Assembly: GCA_002792995.1 (NCBI GenBank)
Contig: PFPJ01000084.1
Location: forward strand, 1-11,778
Direction of reading: 5' to 3'
Origin: Candidatus Magasanikbacteria bacterium CG_4_10_14_0_2_um_filter_41_10
GTDB lineage: Bacteria; Patescibacteriota; Patescibacteriia; Magasanikbacterales; UBA922
DNA: 11,778 nt
Shown: piece after piece, positions 11,756 to 11,778 of the stretch
Position numbering within the stretch: the first letter of the stretch is position 1
Layout of the letters: each line of letters opens with the position of its first letter
The notes under the pieces: generated by a model
Databases searched by the model: none
Told to the model about the DNA's origin: nothing
The model's input: the letters and a program-made list of their open reading frames with translations, nothing else
Made by a program: the position numbers and the translations under genes

Positions 11756-11778
11756 TTCCCAAAGAGTGTTTCTGTTCT

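Noticed and set aside
10821..11762. Long minus-strand frame of 313 codons at the right end
   Set aside because: It is the antisense shadow of the GC-rich lipoprotein gene. The plus-strand frame has a signal peptide, lipobox, Shine-Dalgarno and coherent Cys-rich repeats, whereas the minus frame has none of these.

Overview
The window reads as a piece of an AT-rich bacterial chromosome, most likely from a Candidate Phyla Radiation (Patescibacteria) lineage. This is inferred from three things. Most genes have no visible Shine-Dalgarno sequence and sit at near-zero spacing. There are several small membrane proteins of unknown function. The 480-residue protein at 269-1711 resembles a protein often seen with VirB4/HerA-type ATPases in that group. 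No rRNA, tRNA, CRISPR array or transposase was found.

Layout. Positions 1-1820: a terminator, then a two-gene plus-strand unit (53-aa and 480-aa membrane proteins), a perfect 30-bp palindrome and a bidirectional terminator. Positions 1825-6725: a five-gene minus-strand operon. In transcription order it holds a promoter, a cobalamin-type riboswitch with an antiterminator/terminator switch, a membrane-anchored DUF4430 protein, a 922-aa surface protein with two DUF4430-like domains plus an alpha/alpha-toroid domain, a DUF4430 lipoprotein, a six-helix DUF6580-type membrane protein and a MazG-like pyrophosphohydrolase. Positions 6752-7592: a separate minus-strand gene for a membrane-anchored protein of unknown function. 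Positions 7691-11778: AT-rich genes (a DDAH/amidinotransferase-fold enzyme and a tRNA-dihydrouridine synthase) alternating with three GC-rich genes that look compositionally foreign.

The main result is the 1825-6725 operon. DUF4430 is the fold of the beta domain of transcobalamin and intrinsic factor, and the alpha/alpha toroid is the fold of their alpha domain. The leader contains CCGCAACGGTAA and a foldable aptamer typical of cobalamin riboswitches, followed by a competing antiterminator and terminator. Together these suggest a B12-repressed corrinoid capture and uptake system: surface and lipid-anchored intrinsic-factor-like binders hand the ligand to a small membrane protein that may act as an ECF-type S component. 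No EcfT or EcfA gene is in the window, so the energising module would have to be elsewhere.

The second result is a set of three GC-rich gene cassettes (7691-7984, 8981-9379, about 10567-11755). Each has an AT-rich promoter region, a clear Shine-Dalgarno sequence 5-7 nt before ATG, a coding region with GC-rich codons, and, 18-21 nt after the stop, a 30-32-nt hairpin with a stem of about 14 positions and no U-tract. The intervening native genes show none of this. The third cassette encodes a lipoprotein with 30 cysteines beyond its lipobox, behind a very structured leader.
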